A DNA stretch of 57,756 bases from assembly GCF_016056305.1 (NCBI RefSeq), contig NZ_JAECZC010000035.1, positions 1 to 57,756 on the forward strand. Direction: 5' to 3'. How positions within the stretch are numbered: the stretch's first letter is position 1; each line of letters starts with the position of its first letter. Origin of the DNA: Amazonocrinis nigriterrae CENA67. GTDB taxonomy: Bacteria > Cyanobacteriota > Cyanobacteriia > Cyanobacteriales > Nostocaceae. Below, one piece after another: positions 45,842 to 55,167 of this stretch. Below the pieces are notes generated by a model. That model did not search any database. It worked only from the letters and a program-made list of their open reading frames with translations, and was not told where the DNA came from. The position numbers were made by a program, and so were the translations under genes.

Positions 45842-47413
45842 TCAAAGCCAGTTCCGCAATGACTCAAACCGAGCAAATTCCGACTCTAGCTGCCATTGAA
45901 TCCGCGCGCGATCGCTCTTGTTCAAAAAAGCACTGCACCCCGCAGAAACAGAGGTTCCACCAGGGGTATCGCTTGCACAAGCTCCAACCATTGCCTTAAA
46001 CTCAGGCGACTTCCACAGACTATTTCCGGGAGCGAAACTATATTCCAAGCTATTGCGAGCCAGTCGCTTGAGGTCTTTATATCCCAGCCCATATCTCGTT
46101 GCCGCTAACTGATACTCATGACTCAAATCGATGCGGGAAACGCCTTCATCATCGGAAGCAAGGGTCATTGGTACTCCAGCCTTCCAATACTCCCTAAAAG
46201 GATGCTGATCTCCTTGGACATTCAAAATCACCTGATTACTGGTCAGACAGATTTCCACCAACACGCCGCGTTGCCGCATTTGCTCCATCAACTCGAAGGG
46301 ACGCTCCTCAAAAAGAATATCCACACCATGTCCGATGCGAGATGCCTGTGCCACTTCTACAGCTTGCCGAATATGGAAACGTAAATCCTCGGTCGGAACC
46401 AACCCCAGGGTTAACTCTCCAGAATGGAGCGCGACCTTGACATTGGGAAATTGGCGTTTGAAAAATTGCAGCATTTGCATTTGCAGGGTGTAGTCGCGCA
46501 GTGCAATTGGGTTATCTTCCGGGGCGACGAGATTGATGCCAACCACCCGCGAATCCGATGAAGCCAGTGCAAAGGCATAAGCTAACTGAGCAAACACTTC
46601 GACCGGCGACTTTGTTCTTGTCGTTTGCTGCAAATAGCGCACCGTCACTGCACATCCGGGCTGTGCCAATGGAGTGCCGCAGCCGAGTGTTTTTGAGACT
46701 TCGCGCTCCAACTGTGCCAATTGCTGACTGCCGAGTTTTACTAGCTCGGTTAATCCTCGTTGGATCAATTGACGATGCATCTGTTGGAAATCTTTATTCC
46801 AACCCACTTCACGCCCTAGTTGTCGAACCTCACTGCCCTGAACGGTAAGCATTAACTCTAGATAGGTAATATGCTGCGAAGCTGCCCGATTTGCTACTTC
46901 CGCGACCATATCATCCCGACGGCTGGCAGAGTCTGAAATAGCCCCAAAACCAGCAAAGGCGTCAAAAAATTGATCGTGTCCGGATTTGCCGACAAATTGG
47001 AGGTTGCGAGTAGACCAACGATTAATCAGGGAATCATAAACAGATGTTCGGTTGAACAATTCTGAGGCTGGAAAATAGCTACTGTCCTGACCGCAAGCTA
47101 ATGGTTCAACTAAAGCCACTGCCTTTGGATCTACACAATACCCATCGGTGGTTGCCCACTCCAGATAGTGTTCTGCGTACACAGCCCCGCTTAGATGACT
47201 GTGGATATCTCCTCCCTTCGGCATTCGCTGTACAAATGCTCGTAAAGCGGCTGGCTGATCACGATGGGCTTCAAACCAACTAGCAGCTTGAGTTTCACTC
47301 CTAGTCGAGGACTGCTGCGAAGTAGATGGGACTTGAGCTGCTACATTGAAGACGAAACAGCTAGAACTCGTTAATACTCCTAAAAGCAAAGATAAGGGCG
47401 CTCGTCTAGGCAT
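45842..47413 (-). CDS. Exported adenosine-deaminase-family metallohydrolase
   Basis: 523 residues. An N-terminal signal peptide (LSLLLGVLTSSSCFVFNVAA) predicts export. The deaminase barrel has H71 and H73 (GGDIHSHLSGA), VALHSGELTLG with the metal His and catalytic Glu, RIGHGVDILFE, and TLASDDEGVSR with the Asp pair. These are the motifs of adenosine deaminase (ADA/ADGF), so the likely reaction is purine nucleoside deamination outside the cytoplasm; other amidohydrolase substrates are possible. Its base composition is clearly richer in G+C than its neighbours, and it lacks operon partners, which suggests transfer. The protein is longer than cytosolic ADA, with an extra C-terminal Cys-containing segment (VGACASDTPGG). 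Confidence 0.85.
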   Translation of the reverse strand: MPRRAPLSLLLGVLTSSSCFVFNVAAQVPSTSQQSSTRSETQAASWFEAHRDQPAALRAFVQRMPKGGDIHSHLSGAVYAEHYLEWATTDGYCVDPKAVALVEPLACGQDSSYFPASELFNRTSVYDSLINRWSTRNLQFVGKSGHDQFFDAFAGFGAISDSASRRDDMVAEVANRAASQHITYLELMLTVQGSEVRQLGREVGWNKDFQQMHRQLIQRGLTELVKLGSQQLAQLEREVSKTLGCGTPLAQPGCAVTVRYLQQTTRTKSPVEVFAQLAYAFALASSDSRVVGINLVAPEDNPIALRDYTLQMQMLQFFKRQFPNVKVALHSGELTLGLVPTEDLRFHIRQAVEVAQASRIGHGVDILFEERPFELMEQMRQRGVLVEICLTSNQVILNVQGDQHPFREYWKAGVPMTLASDDEGVSRIDLSHEYQLAATRYGLGYKDLKRLARNSLEYSFAPGNSLWKSPEFKAMVGACASDTPGGTSVSAGCSAFLNKSDRARIQWQLESEFARFESLRNWL

Positions 47414-47649
47414 ATGGATGTATTTTTTGTCAGATGAAGATATAAAAACCTTACTACTCCAAAGAGAAAGGTTATTTAATTTTTACAGCAATTTAAGGTT
47501 AGATAGGCTCCTTAAACATAGGGATAACACCTATAAGTGAGTTGCACATCCCGGTTTTTTGTTCTATTGCTGAAGCTTTGTTGCATGGAAAAATGAGAAT
47601 AATTTATTTTTTCGAGTTCCTCTGTAGGGTAAGCACTGTCCACCTAAGC

Positions 47650-48753
47650 TTAAGTGATATTACCAGCAGCCCAGTGGCTGATTTGTTCTGGGGTGCAACA
47701 TCCGGCGATCGCAACAGCCACACCTAAACCCAACAATGGCCCAAATTTAAATCCATGTCCAGAAAAGCCAGACATCAGCCATGATTTCCCTCTGGACTCA
47801 ATAATAAAATGCTCTTGGGGTGCTACTGTATAAAAACAGGTACGGGCATTTTGCAACTGGTAATGGTCGAAGTCAGCAAAGCGTTGCTGACACAATTGAT
47901 AAATGATACGGGCTTCCTCCTCCATTGCAACTCTTTTGCAGTCTGGATTACCTGTTAAGGTAAAACGATGATCGCCGACCTTAATATTAGTCCCAGCCAC
48001 AGGAGGCACTAAATAGAAACCGCATTCGGGATCAATATCCAGAACCATTGGTGTTTTTGCCCATTGTCCTATTTTATTGGCTGGTGAGCGCAGATAAACT
48101 ATTACTTGCCGTGATGGTGTCACCCGTTGATTGAAATCTGGCAATAGTCGCTCTACCCAAGGCCCAGCTGCAATAACTAAGATATCTGCATTCACACTCA
48201 AGCCATTTTCTAAGACAATTTGGGCATTTTCCAAGTCTACTTCCCTGACCGGGGTATAAGTATGAAATTTAACTCCTTTTTTGTCTAAGTACTGTAGCAT
48301 GGCAAGAATAATTTGCTCTGCCAACAAAACGCCACCACTATCAAGATAAAATGCACTCTTTACATCATCAAATCTAAATAAGGGAAAAGTCCTTTGCAGT
48401 TGTTGAGTTTCTAACCACTGTACAGATATACCCAATTTTTGTAGGTTGATTGCTGAATCACGTATCCAATTTTGCTCAGCCGAAGCTAGTACTAGAGTTC
48501 CGGTTTGGATGTAAAGTTGTTTACCGAGGTCTGACCATAGTTGTTCCCATGCCCAGTAAGCATCAGCAACCATACGCGTGTAACCCAATTCATTACCATA
48601 GGGAAAGCGAATCAAACGGTGTTGGTCTACTGAAGAACCCAGAGGATTAGGTATCTCTGTTTGCTCGTAGACACTAACTTGATGTCCATCCCGTTTAAGC
48701 GCCCAGGCTACTGACATACCCATGATACCAGCACCCACAACCGTAACCTTCAT
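47650..48753 (-). CDS. FAD-dependent glycine/sarcosine oxidase-type oxidoreductase
   Basis: About 367 residues of the DAO/MSOX family. The Rossmann FAD motif is at the N-terminus (MKVTVVGAGIMGMSVAWALK) followed by VSVYEQTE, then PGRS-like substrate-side segments and a C-terminal SGFSGHGFKFGPLLGLGVA with the covalent or near-flavin region. The ARTCFYTVAPQEHFIIE segment resembles N-methyl-tryptophan/sarcosine oxidases (CLYTxTPDxxFxID). Oxidises an N-methyl or amino group of an amino acid with release of H2O2; substrate unknown. The start at 48753 is favoured by AAGAG 7 bases upstream over the GTG at 48759. Confidence 0.88.
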   Translation of the reverse strand: MKVTVVGAGIMGMSVAWALKRDGHQVSVYEQTEIPNPLGSSVDQHRLIRFPYGNELGYTRMVADAYWAWEQLWSDLGKQLYIQTGTLVLASAEQNWIRDSAINLQKLGISVQWLETQQLQRTFPLFRFDDVKSAFYLDSGGVLLAEQIILAMLQYLDKKGVKFHTYTPVREVDLENAQIVLENGLSVNADILVIAAGPWVERLLPDFNQRVTPSRQVIVYLRSPANKIGQWAKTPMVLDIDPECGFYLVPPVAGTNIKVGDHRFTLTGNPDCKRVAMEEEARIIYQLCQQRFADFDHYQLQNARTCFYTVAPQEHFIIESRGKSWLMSGFSGHGFKFGPLLGLGVAVAIAGCCTPEQISHWAAGNIT

Positions 48754-48888
48754 GAACACACTCTTAGAAACTTTTTACATTCTATTTGTACTAGAGTCAT
48801 GAACTATAAGTTTTCTAGACAGGACTTACGCAGCGAGATTATTTATCGCAATTACTTGATGCTAATTTAGCCACCAAACAGCAGCTTA

Positions 48889-49473
48889 ATGAAACTTGAA
48901 TCTCTACTGAAACTCAATCGTACTATTCGCGTTATTGGCTTCGATGATGCCCCTTTTATTCGGGGTGCTGGTGGCAATGTATCTATAGCTGGGGTGGTGT
49001 GTGCAGGAACCAGATTTGAAGGTATGGTGTGGGGTCAAGTACAACAAGATGGTTTTGATGCGACAGAAGTCATCTGCAAGTTGTTGATTGGAAGGAAGTT
49101 TTTGCCACAACTACATATCTTACTATTAGATGGAATTGGATTTGGCGGGTTTAACCTCGTTAATCTTCCAGAATTAGCTGACCGTCTGCAATTACCCTGC
49201 GTTACCGTGATGCGCCGCCAACCTGCAAAAGTTGCTGTTGAGGAAGCGATGAGTCGTCTGCCAGACTTCCAAAAGCGACAGCAACATTTGCAGCAAGCTG
49301 GCCCGATTTATGATTATTCGCCTTTTTTTTTCCAAGTTAGTGGTGAAGAACCTACTGTAGTAGCTCGAGTGCTTCAACGTTTAACTGATTGTGGCAAAGT
49401 GCCAGAAGCTTTACGTTTGGCACATTTAATTACATCTGCTGTTCTCAGTGGAGAAAGCTCAAGCTCGGCTTAA
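48889..49473 (+). CDS. DUF99 family protein
   Basis: 194 residues. The N-terminal RVIGFDDAPFIRGAGGNVSI, the GRKFLPQLHILLLDGIGFGG segment and the LPCVTVMRRQPA segment fit the DUF99 family, which has a fold related to endonuclease V. The biological role is not established. Divergent from the FAD oxidoreductase (135-base spacer), so it has its own promoter. Ends with a Ser-rich tail (SGESSSSA). Confidence 0.8.
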   Translation: MKLESLLKLNRTIRVIGFDDAPFIRGAGGNVSIAGVVCAGTRFEGMVWGQVQQDGFDATEVICKLLIGRKFLPQLHILLLDGIGFGGFNLVNLPELADRLQLPCVTVMRRQPAKVAVEEAMSRLPDFQKRQQHLQQAGPIYDYSPFFFQVSGEEPTVVARVLQRLTDCGKVPEALRLAHLITSAVLSGESSSSA

Positions 49474-49741
49474 GGCAAAAAACGTGCTTTCGGGCGATCG
49501 CGCACTACTACATAAGCAGTGGAGAATTCTACTAAACTACAAGCGATCGCTAGCCTTAATCCTAATCTTTTTTTTGAACAGCGATCGCCCGTCACCTGTG
49601 CCCCACCGACCCGCAACGGTACTTCAAGGCACTCTCCAGCTAGAAGCGGCGGCTGGGTGGCTGCTGTCTTTTCAAGATCGCTAGAATCTTTACAATATTA
49701 AATATATTAGAGATGTATACCAAACAACAGAGTTAAGATCA
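49474..49741. other. HIP1-dense spacer before msrA
   Basis: Three GCGATCGC octamers (near 49493, 49542 and 49580) occur within about 90 bases, followed by GATCGC. ORFs crossing it are short and composed of repeat-derived residues. No gene recognised. Confidence 0.5.
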
Positions 49742-50410
49742 ATGGCACTATTTGGATTCGGCAAAAAGCAGGTTATGCCTACTCCTGAAGAAGCTTTACC
49801 AGGAAGAGGCCAGTCAATGCCAGTACCCGCTCATCACTATGTCAACAAAAATCCACTAAAACCTCCTTATCCCGAAGGATTGGAGAAAGCACTGTTTGGT
49901 TTAGGCTGTTTTTGGGGTGCAGAACGCAAATTCTGGCAACTGAAAGGAGTTTACACCACTGCCGTAGGTTACGCTGCTGGCTTCACGCCCAACCCCACCT
50001 ATGAAGAAGTGTGTACCGGTAGGACTGGTCACAATGAAGTGGTCTTAGTTGTGTTTGACCCCAAAATCATTAGTTATTCGGAATTACTCAAAGTCTTTTG
50101 GGAAAGCCACAACCCCACCCAAGGTATGCGCCAGGGTAATGACGTTGGCACACAGTACCGTTCAGGAATTTACGTATACTCTGAAAGTCAAAGACAGTTA
50201 GCACAAGCATCACGAGATGCTTATCAGCAAGCTCTCAGCAGCGCAAGTTATGGAAAGATTACCACAGAAATCCTAGATGCGCCTGAGTTCTACTATGCTG
50301 AAGGCTACCATCAACAGTACCTAGCCAAAAACCCCAATGGCTATTGTGGGTTAGGAGGGACAAATGTTGCTTGTCCTGTGGGTGTAGTTGAATCGTCTGT
50401 GAACGGATAG
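49742..50410 (+). CDS. msrA: Peptide methionine sulfoxide reductase MsrA
   Basis: 222 residues. The catalytic Cys56 sits in [10 protein letters not shown], followed by [29 protein letters not shown] and the [20 protein letters not shown] segment, all typical of MsrA. Resolving Cys candidates are in the C-terminal tail ([16 protein letters not shown]). It reduces the S epimer of methionine sulfoxide using thioredoxin. The 40-residue N-terminal extension is common in cyanobacterial members. Monocistronic; GGGATGAGG repeats follow the stop. Confidence 0.94.
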   Translation: MALFGFGKKQVMPTPEEALPGRGQSMPVPAHHYVNKNPLKPPYPEGLEKALFGLGCFWGAERKFWQLKGVYTTAVGYAAGFTPNPTYEEVCTGRTGHNEVVLVVFDPKIISYSELLKVFWESHNPTQGMRQGNDVGTQYRSGIYVYSESQRQLAQASRDAYQQALSSASYGKITTEILDAPEFYYAEGYHQQYLAKNPNGYCGLGGTNVACPVGVVESSVNG

Positions 50411-50545
50411 TAGGGAAGATGGGGGCTTCGGGGGCCCCTCTGGGGTTGGGGAGCAATGAGGGGGATGAGGGAGATGAGGGGGATGAGGGAGATGAGGAAG
50501 ACAAAAATAATAACTCCTAACTCCTAACTCCTAACTCCTAACTCC
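50411..50545. repeat. GATGAGGGG and AACTCCT tandem repeats
   Basis: Nonamer units GATGAGGGA/GATGAGGGG (50463-50500) are followed by AACTCCT heptamers (50512-50545). Both are common spacer repeats in this genome. They separate the convergent msrA and kinase genes. Confidence 0.75.
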
Positions 50546-50586
50546 TAATTTGAAATCCTCCCAACTGACAACTGACTGCTTTGTTG

Positions 50587-51759
50587 TTAAAGCACAGATC
50601 GAAGTAAAGCGATCGCTCCAACCCACAACATAATACTAATGGGCGCACCAATCAGAATGCCGGCGATCGCCCAGCCTCTTTGATGGGCTTTGAACTGTTC
50701 AATACTGCGCCATCGTCTACTTTTCCAAGCCCATTCGTTGCCTTTTGCACCGAGAGCGATCGCCATTATCCACCAACCATGTGGTACAAAGCAAAATAAC
50801 CCATACCAAACTTGATTAGTCCACAACCAAAGCCAAGGTAATAGAAATGCGCCCCAATTCCATCCCAGAATTTCTTCGGGAACGGTTTCACTAGGATTAT
50901 TTACACCGCAACCAGAATTATTAAGTAATGTCTGATTTACACTTTTGAGGGCAAGACCAGATTTGAGAGCATCCAAAGCTTGACGGGCACTTGTAAAACG
51001 TTGCTCTGGTGCGGGTTCTGTCAACTTCTGCAACCAGCCGACAAAACTAGGACTAAGGTTAACTCGCTCAGAAAATTGTAGCCGCAAATCCTGCTGAGGC
51101 AAATCAAAAGGAGGAACGCCAGTTAATAAATGAATCAAAGTTGCTCCTAATGCATAAAGATCTGATGCAGGAACTGCACGACCACCAAATTGTTCCATTG
51201 GGGCATAACCATAAGTACCCACAATGGTAAAAGTAACGCCCTCTTTCGCAGCTTTATCTTGAACTGCTCCAAAATCTACTAAATAAATCCGATTATCTTC
51301 ACCCCATATTAAATTACTCGGCTTGATATCCCGATGTAAGACGCTGGGATTTAGTTCATGCAGATACATGAGAATCTTGAGAACCTCAGCAGCAATCTTT
51401 TTAGCCCGCTTTTCGCTCACCCTTGTACCCAGATTCAGTTTGTCTTTGAGCGACTCACCAGGGATATATTCTTGTACTAAGCCAAACCAAAGTGTGCGGT
51501 CATCAATACAAAAATAATCAAGATATTGGGGAATACGAGGATGGTGTAGTTGTTTAAGAATCTGTGCTTCTCGTTCAAAGAGTTTTAGATCATCCCACTG
51601 TATATCACCACCAAAGGCGAGAAGTTTAACTACAACTTGCGATTTTTCCGCATTCGAGGCTTGTAAATCCTTTGCTAGCCAAGTTTGGCGAATGCCATTA
51701 TTACCGAGTTGGCGTTGGATTTGATAACGACTTTGTAATATCTGTTCTGCTTGCAGCAT
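50587..51759 (-). CDS. Serine/threonine protein kinase with C-terminal membrane anchor
   Basis: 390 residues. A Hanks-type kinase domain with K45 (VVVKLL), HRDIKPSNL (catalytic D144), DFG (162-164) and TIVGTYGYAPMEQFGGRAVP (activation segment). The C-terminal 100 residues have two or three hydrophobic segments (WGAFLLPWLWLWTNQVWYGL and the IAGILIGAPISIMLWVGAIA region), probably anchoring it in the membrane. The glycine-rich loop is weak (LGNNGIRQTW). This short membrane type with a W-rich tail is frequent in cyanobacteria; the substrate is unknown. It faces msrA across the repeat tract. Confidence 0.9.
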   Translation of the reverse strand: MLQAEQILQSRYQIQRQLGNNGIRQTWLAKDLQASNAEKSQVVVKLLAFGGDIQWDDLKLFEREAQILKQLHHPRIPQYLDYFCIDDRTLWFGLVQEYIPGESLKDKLNLGTRVSEKRAKKIAAEVLKILMYLHELNPSVLHRDIKPSNLIWGEDNRIYLVDFGAVQDKAAKEGVTFTIVGTYGYAPMEQFGGRAVPASDLYALGATLIHLLTGVPPFDLPQQDLRLQFSERVNLSPSFVGWLQKLTEPAPEQRFTSARQALDALKSGLALKSVNQTLLNNSGCGVNNPSETVPEEILGWNWGAFLLPWLWLWTNQVWYGLFCFVPHGWWIMAIALGAKGNEWAWKSRRWRSIEQFKAHQRGWAIAGILIGAPISIMLWVGAIALLRSVL

Positions 51760-52174
51760 CTTCCACCTGCTGGCAATTTACACTAAGGTGATTCCCCCAC
51801 TTCTTCCAGGATAATCACTAATTAAGGGGATTGGGGACTGGGGAACTCGGGGCCCCACGACCAACGGGAGGAGCCACTGCGTTGCGGGGGTTCCCCCCGT
51901 TGAAGCATGTGGCGTTGGGGATTAGGGGCAATGGGGACTGGGAGGAGATATAGGAGGATGCGGAGAATAACAAATGACTAATGATACCAATTCTCTAAAA
52001 TGAGGCAACACATTCAAACCCCGAAAGCCATGCCATATCTGAGTACAGACGATTCGTAATTGTAGAGACGATTCGCCTAATCGTCTCTACAATTACGAAT
52101 TACGAATTACGAATTACGAATTGGTATGACTCCTATAAGCTAGTAGAAATGAGGGTGTTGTTTGTCGAAAATCA
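51760..52174. repeat. Repeat-rich spacer with dispersed module and palindrome
   Basis: From left to right: GGGACTGGGGA repeats; the GC-rich dispersed module (51838-51932) that is almost identical to the copy inside the synthase gene; then a perfect 16-bp-arm palindrome AATTGTAGAGACGATT (52058-52094, CGCCT loop); then ATTACGA heptamers to about 52130. A dense stack of repeats upstream of the CrtISO-like gene, with no coding content. Confidence 0.8.
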
Positions 52175-53713
52175 GTGAAACAGACAGATGTAGTCGTAAT
52201 TGGTAGCGGTATTGGTGGTTTGAGTTGTGCGGCTGTTTTGGCACGCTATGGGTTTGATGTGATAGTTTGTGAGAGCCACTCTATCCCTGGTGGGGCGGCA
52301 CACGCTTTTGAGCGTAATGGCTTTAAGTTCGATTCTGGGCCATCGCTGTACTCTGGATTGTCTTATAGCCCATCTCCTAACCCCCTGCGACAAGTGCTAG
52401 ACGCAATTGGTTCTGATTTCAAGTGCGTAACATACGATACTTGGGGTTGCCGCTTACCTGAAGGTGATTTTGATACTTCTGTTGGTGCAGAGCAATTTTG
52501 TGAGGTGTTAACAAAACTACGTGGAGATGATGCAGTAGTCCAATGGCAAGAGTTGCAACGGGTGATGGAACCATTGGCACGTGCTGCGATCGCAATTCCG
52601 CCAGCAGCATTACGTTTTGATATAGGTGCAGCTATCACTGTCAGCCGATTTGCCCCCTCTCTGGCTAAACATACGGCAAATATCCGCAAGCTGACAGGGC
52701 CTTTTTCCCGCATCATGGACGGTGTGGTTCAAGACCCATTTATTCACAACTGGCTAAACATGTTGTGTTTTCTCCTCTCTGGACTCCCAGCTTCTGGAAC
52801 CAATGCCGCAGAGGTAGCATTTATGTTTGCAGATTGGTACAGGCCGGGGGTGGTGCTTGACTATCCAGTTGGCGGTAGCGGTGCTTTAGTTAATGCTTTA
52901 TTGCAAGGATTAGAGAAACATGGCGGTCAGTTAATACTTAACGCTCATGTAGAGCAAGTGCTTGTAGAAGGCAAGAGGGCTGTAGGTGTGCGTCTACGTG
53001 ATGGTAAGGAAATTAGGGCGCATCGAGCAGTTGTATCTAACACTTCGGTTTGGGATATGCTGAAGTTGCTGCCTCAAGAGGCTTTACCAAAAAAGTTTCG
53101 TGCTAAAAGACAGGCGACACCTGAATGTGATAGTTTTATGCATCTGCATTTAGGCATCGATGCCCAAGGATTGCAATCAGACTTGGCATGTCATTATATC
53201 GTGGTCAACGATTGGGAAATGGGTATCACAGCACCCCAAAATCTGGTGTTGGTGTCGATTCCATCACTTTTAGATTCATCCTTAGCACCACCAGGCAAAC
53301 ATGTAATTCACGTGTATACTCCTGGTAATGAACCCTATGCCCTTTGGCAAGGGATGGATAGAAAAAGCCTTGAGTATGAGCAACAAAAGCGATCGCGTGC
53401 AGAGGTCATGTGGCAAGCCCTAGAGCGGATCATACCTGATATTCGCTCGCGTTGCGAAGTTACACTAGTTGGCACGCCACTAACCCATGAGCGTTTTCTG
53501 CGCCGTCACCGAGGTAGTTACGGCCCGGCAATTCAAGCAGGAGTCGGTTTGTTTCCTGGCCCCAACACACCAATAGCAGGATTAATGTGTTGTGGAGATT
53601 CCACATTTCCCGGTATAGGTTTACCTGCTGTTGCCGCTAGTGGGATGATTGTTGCTAACACCCTCGCTCCTGTTCAAAAGCATTTAGAAATGCTTAAAGA
53701 TATTGGTATCTGA
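52175..53713 (+). CDS. CrtISO/phytoene-desaturase-like FAD oxidoreductase
   Basis: 512 residues. FAD-binding GSGIGGLSCAAVLARYGFDV, then CESHSIPGGAAHAFERNGFK and FDSGPSLYSG, as in carotenoid isomerases and desaturases. The C-terminal LMCCGDSTFPGIGLPAVAAS is the family's second FAD motif. Likely substrates are carotenoids or related isoprenoids, but this subfamily contains members of unproven function. Start GTG at 52175; the ATG-started frame just upstream (MRVLFVENQ) ends in a TGA overlapping the GTG, possibly a leader or coincidence. No ribosome site is evident. The gene is not in a carotenoid cluster. Confidence 0.85.
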   Translation: MKQTDVVVIGSGIGGLSCAAVLARYGFDVIVCESHSIPGGAAHAFERNGFKFDSGPSLYSGLSYSPSPNPLRQVLDAIGSDFKCVTYDTWGCRLPEGDFDTSVGAEQFCEVLTKLRGDDAVVQWQELQRVMEPLARAAIAIPPAALRFDIGAAITVSRFAPSLAKHTANIRKLTGPFSRIMDGVVQDPFIHNWLNMLCFLLSGLPASGTNAAEVAFMFADWYRPGVVLDYPVGGSGALVNALLQGLEKHGGQLILNAHVEQVLVEGKRAVGVRLRDGKEIRAHRAVVSNTSVWDMLKLLPQEALPKKFRAKRQATPECDSFMHLHLGIDAQGLQSDLACHYIVVNDWEMGITAPQNLVLVSIPSLLDSSLAPPGKHVIHVYTPGNEPYALWQGMDRKSLEYEQQKRSRAEVMWQALERIIPDIRSRCEVTLVGTPLTHERFLRRHRGSYGPAIQAGVGLFPGPNTPIAGLMCCGDSTFPGIGLPAVAASGMIVANTLAPVQKHLEMLKDIGI

Positions 53714-53765
53714 TAGTAATTCGTAATTCGTAATTCGTAATTCGTAATTCGTAATTCGTAATTAA
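53714..53765. repeat. ATTCGTA heptamer repeat
   Basis: Six to seven tandem AATTCGT units directly after the CrtISO-like stop codon. The complementary heptamer array (ATTACGA) lies upstream of the same gene at about 52090-52125, so the gene is flanked by inverted copies of one repeat. Confidence 0.85.
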
Positions 53766-53850
53766 AAATCCATTAATTTTTATTCATTATTTCAGAGCAA
53801 CTTCCTTTAGTATGGGGTAATAATTACGAATGATCTTGAAACTGACAATC

Positions 53851-55167
53851 TTAAAAAATAAAGATAACTTGTAAATCCCACTCTTGGTTTTGGCGAATAA
53901 TCTTGATTTGCCTAATGAATTCCCGAAAGTAAAATCGTCGTTCTGCTTCTGATAAATCTAACCAAAATTGTGGAATAGAAACAGCAACAGCAACAGAACG
54001 TAAGTTAACAGGGGGAAGCGTAGCTAACTTTGCTTGGAGTGCAGAAGTTTCTGTGCGGAGTTTGTAAGCTCTTAACTTTGCTGTTTCATTATCTAATACT
54101 CCAGTTTCCACTAAAGCGGGTAATTGTTCGAGTATTTCTTGTTGACGAGCGATCGCTTCTCCTAAACTGTTCTTAATGGCATCCATCTGTGGAAAATTCA
54201 TCCCCGCTACTGCCAAGGGTAAGTCACGGCAAACCGTTGTAATTGTATGTTCTAATACATCTTGGTAGGGAATAGCTCGACACTTAGGGCGATGAGGACA
54301 GCTAATAGGACGTAAATAAAGATACTCTTTGTCTTGGTGGCGCTGGGTGACACGGGTGACAGTCATGTGTGAGTCACATTCACCACAAACAACTAACCCT
54401 GCTAACGAACGGGGCGCACTAGCGGTTCGAGATGGTAAACGGCTGTTACGCCGCAAAAGTCGGTCAACTTGGGCAGCTTCTTCCTTGGAAATTATGGGAA
54501 TATGAGTATTGGAAATAATTTCACTATTGTGATAAGCTGTGTCACCCCGGTAGACGGGATTAGTTAGCCAGCGTCGCCCAGTAGTGACAGAGATTTTTTT
54601 GCCGTATTTTTTTGCCAAGTAACGTACTGAACCCCGCAGGGAACCGTATAGCAAAAAGTGTTCAAAAAAATCTTTAACCACTGGAGAAGTACTACGGTCA
54701 ATAATGTACTTATCTTTACCTCTGCGGTAACCATAGGGAGCTTTACCTGGTGGAGGTGCGGTATCAAGACGATTACGGGCGTGTCCAGTACGAATGCGGC
54801 GGCTATGTTGCTGACGCTGGATTTCGTGTAGCAATTTCAGCAAATCAACACGGAGATGAGAATTTCCCGAAGTGTAAGGTTGTTCAGTAGCAATTATTGC
54901 TACTCCCATTGCCTCAAGTTGATTGACGCGATCGCTCACTTCTTCTACAGTATCTCCCAATTCCTCTAAGCGACGAATCAACAGATAATCTACAGGTTCA
55001 ATTTGGCAGTCTGTAAACAATTGTTGTAATTGCGATCGCGTAGAGTATCCAGAGGACTCTGACTTACCCAAATCTTGGTAAACTCGATCCACCTCCCATC
55101 CCCAAATAGCTTTGTCTACGGAAGGTTCTAAAAGAGGTTCGGTATAAGTGTAAGCGATAATTTTCAT
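53851..55167 (-). CDS. Large serine recombinase homologue lacking catalytic residues
   Basis: 438 residues with resolvase-fold, recombinase and zinc-ribbon parts: APYGYRRGKDKYIID, VTTGRRWLTNPVYRGDTAYH, then CGECDSHM and CPHRPKC as the zinc ribbon, then a coiled segment. The usual nucleophile motif (YxRVSxxxQ) is replaced by IAYTYTEP, and the RLDRLGR segment reads RRLEELGDT, so neither the catalytic Ser nor the key Arg residues are present. It probably binds DNA without recombining it, or is a domesticated remnant kept by selection, since the frame is intact. Not accompanied by phage or conjugation genes. Compare XisF-type recombinases of heterocystous cyanobacteria. Confidence 0.8.
   Translation of the reverse strand: MKIIAYTYTEPLLEPSVDKAIWGWEVDRVYQDLGKSESSGYSTRSQLQQLFTDCQIEPVDYLLIRRLEELGDTVEEVSDRVNQLEAMGVAIIATEQPYTSGNSHLRVDLLKLLHEIQRQQHSRRIRTGHARNRLDTAPPPGKAPYGYRRGKDKYIIDRSTSPVVKDFFEHFLLYGSLRGSVRYLAKKYGKKISVTTGRRWLTNPVYRGDTAYHNSEIISNTHIPIISKEEAAQVDRLLRRNSRLPSRTASAPRSLAGLVVCGECDSHMTVTRVTQRHQDKEYLYLRPISCPHRPKCRAIPYQDVLEHTITTVCRDLPLAVAGMNFPQMDAIKNSLGEAIARQQEILEQLPALVETGVLDNETAKLRAYKLRTETSALQAKLATLPPVNLRSVAVAVSIPQFWLDLSEAERRFYFREFIRQIKIIRQNQEWDLQVIFIF

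Noticed and set aside
53851-55167. Active excision recombinase of an integrated element with att sites
   Set aside because: The catalytic Ser and Arg motifs are not visible and no element genes or direct-repeat att sites were seen nearby.
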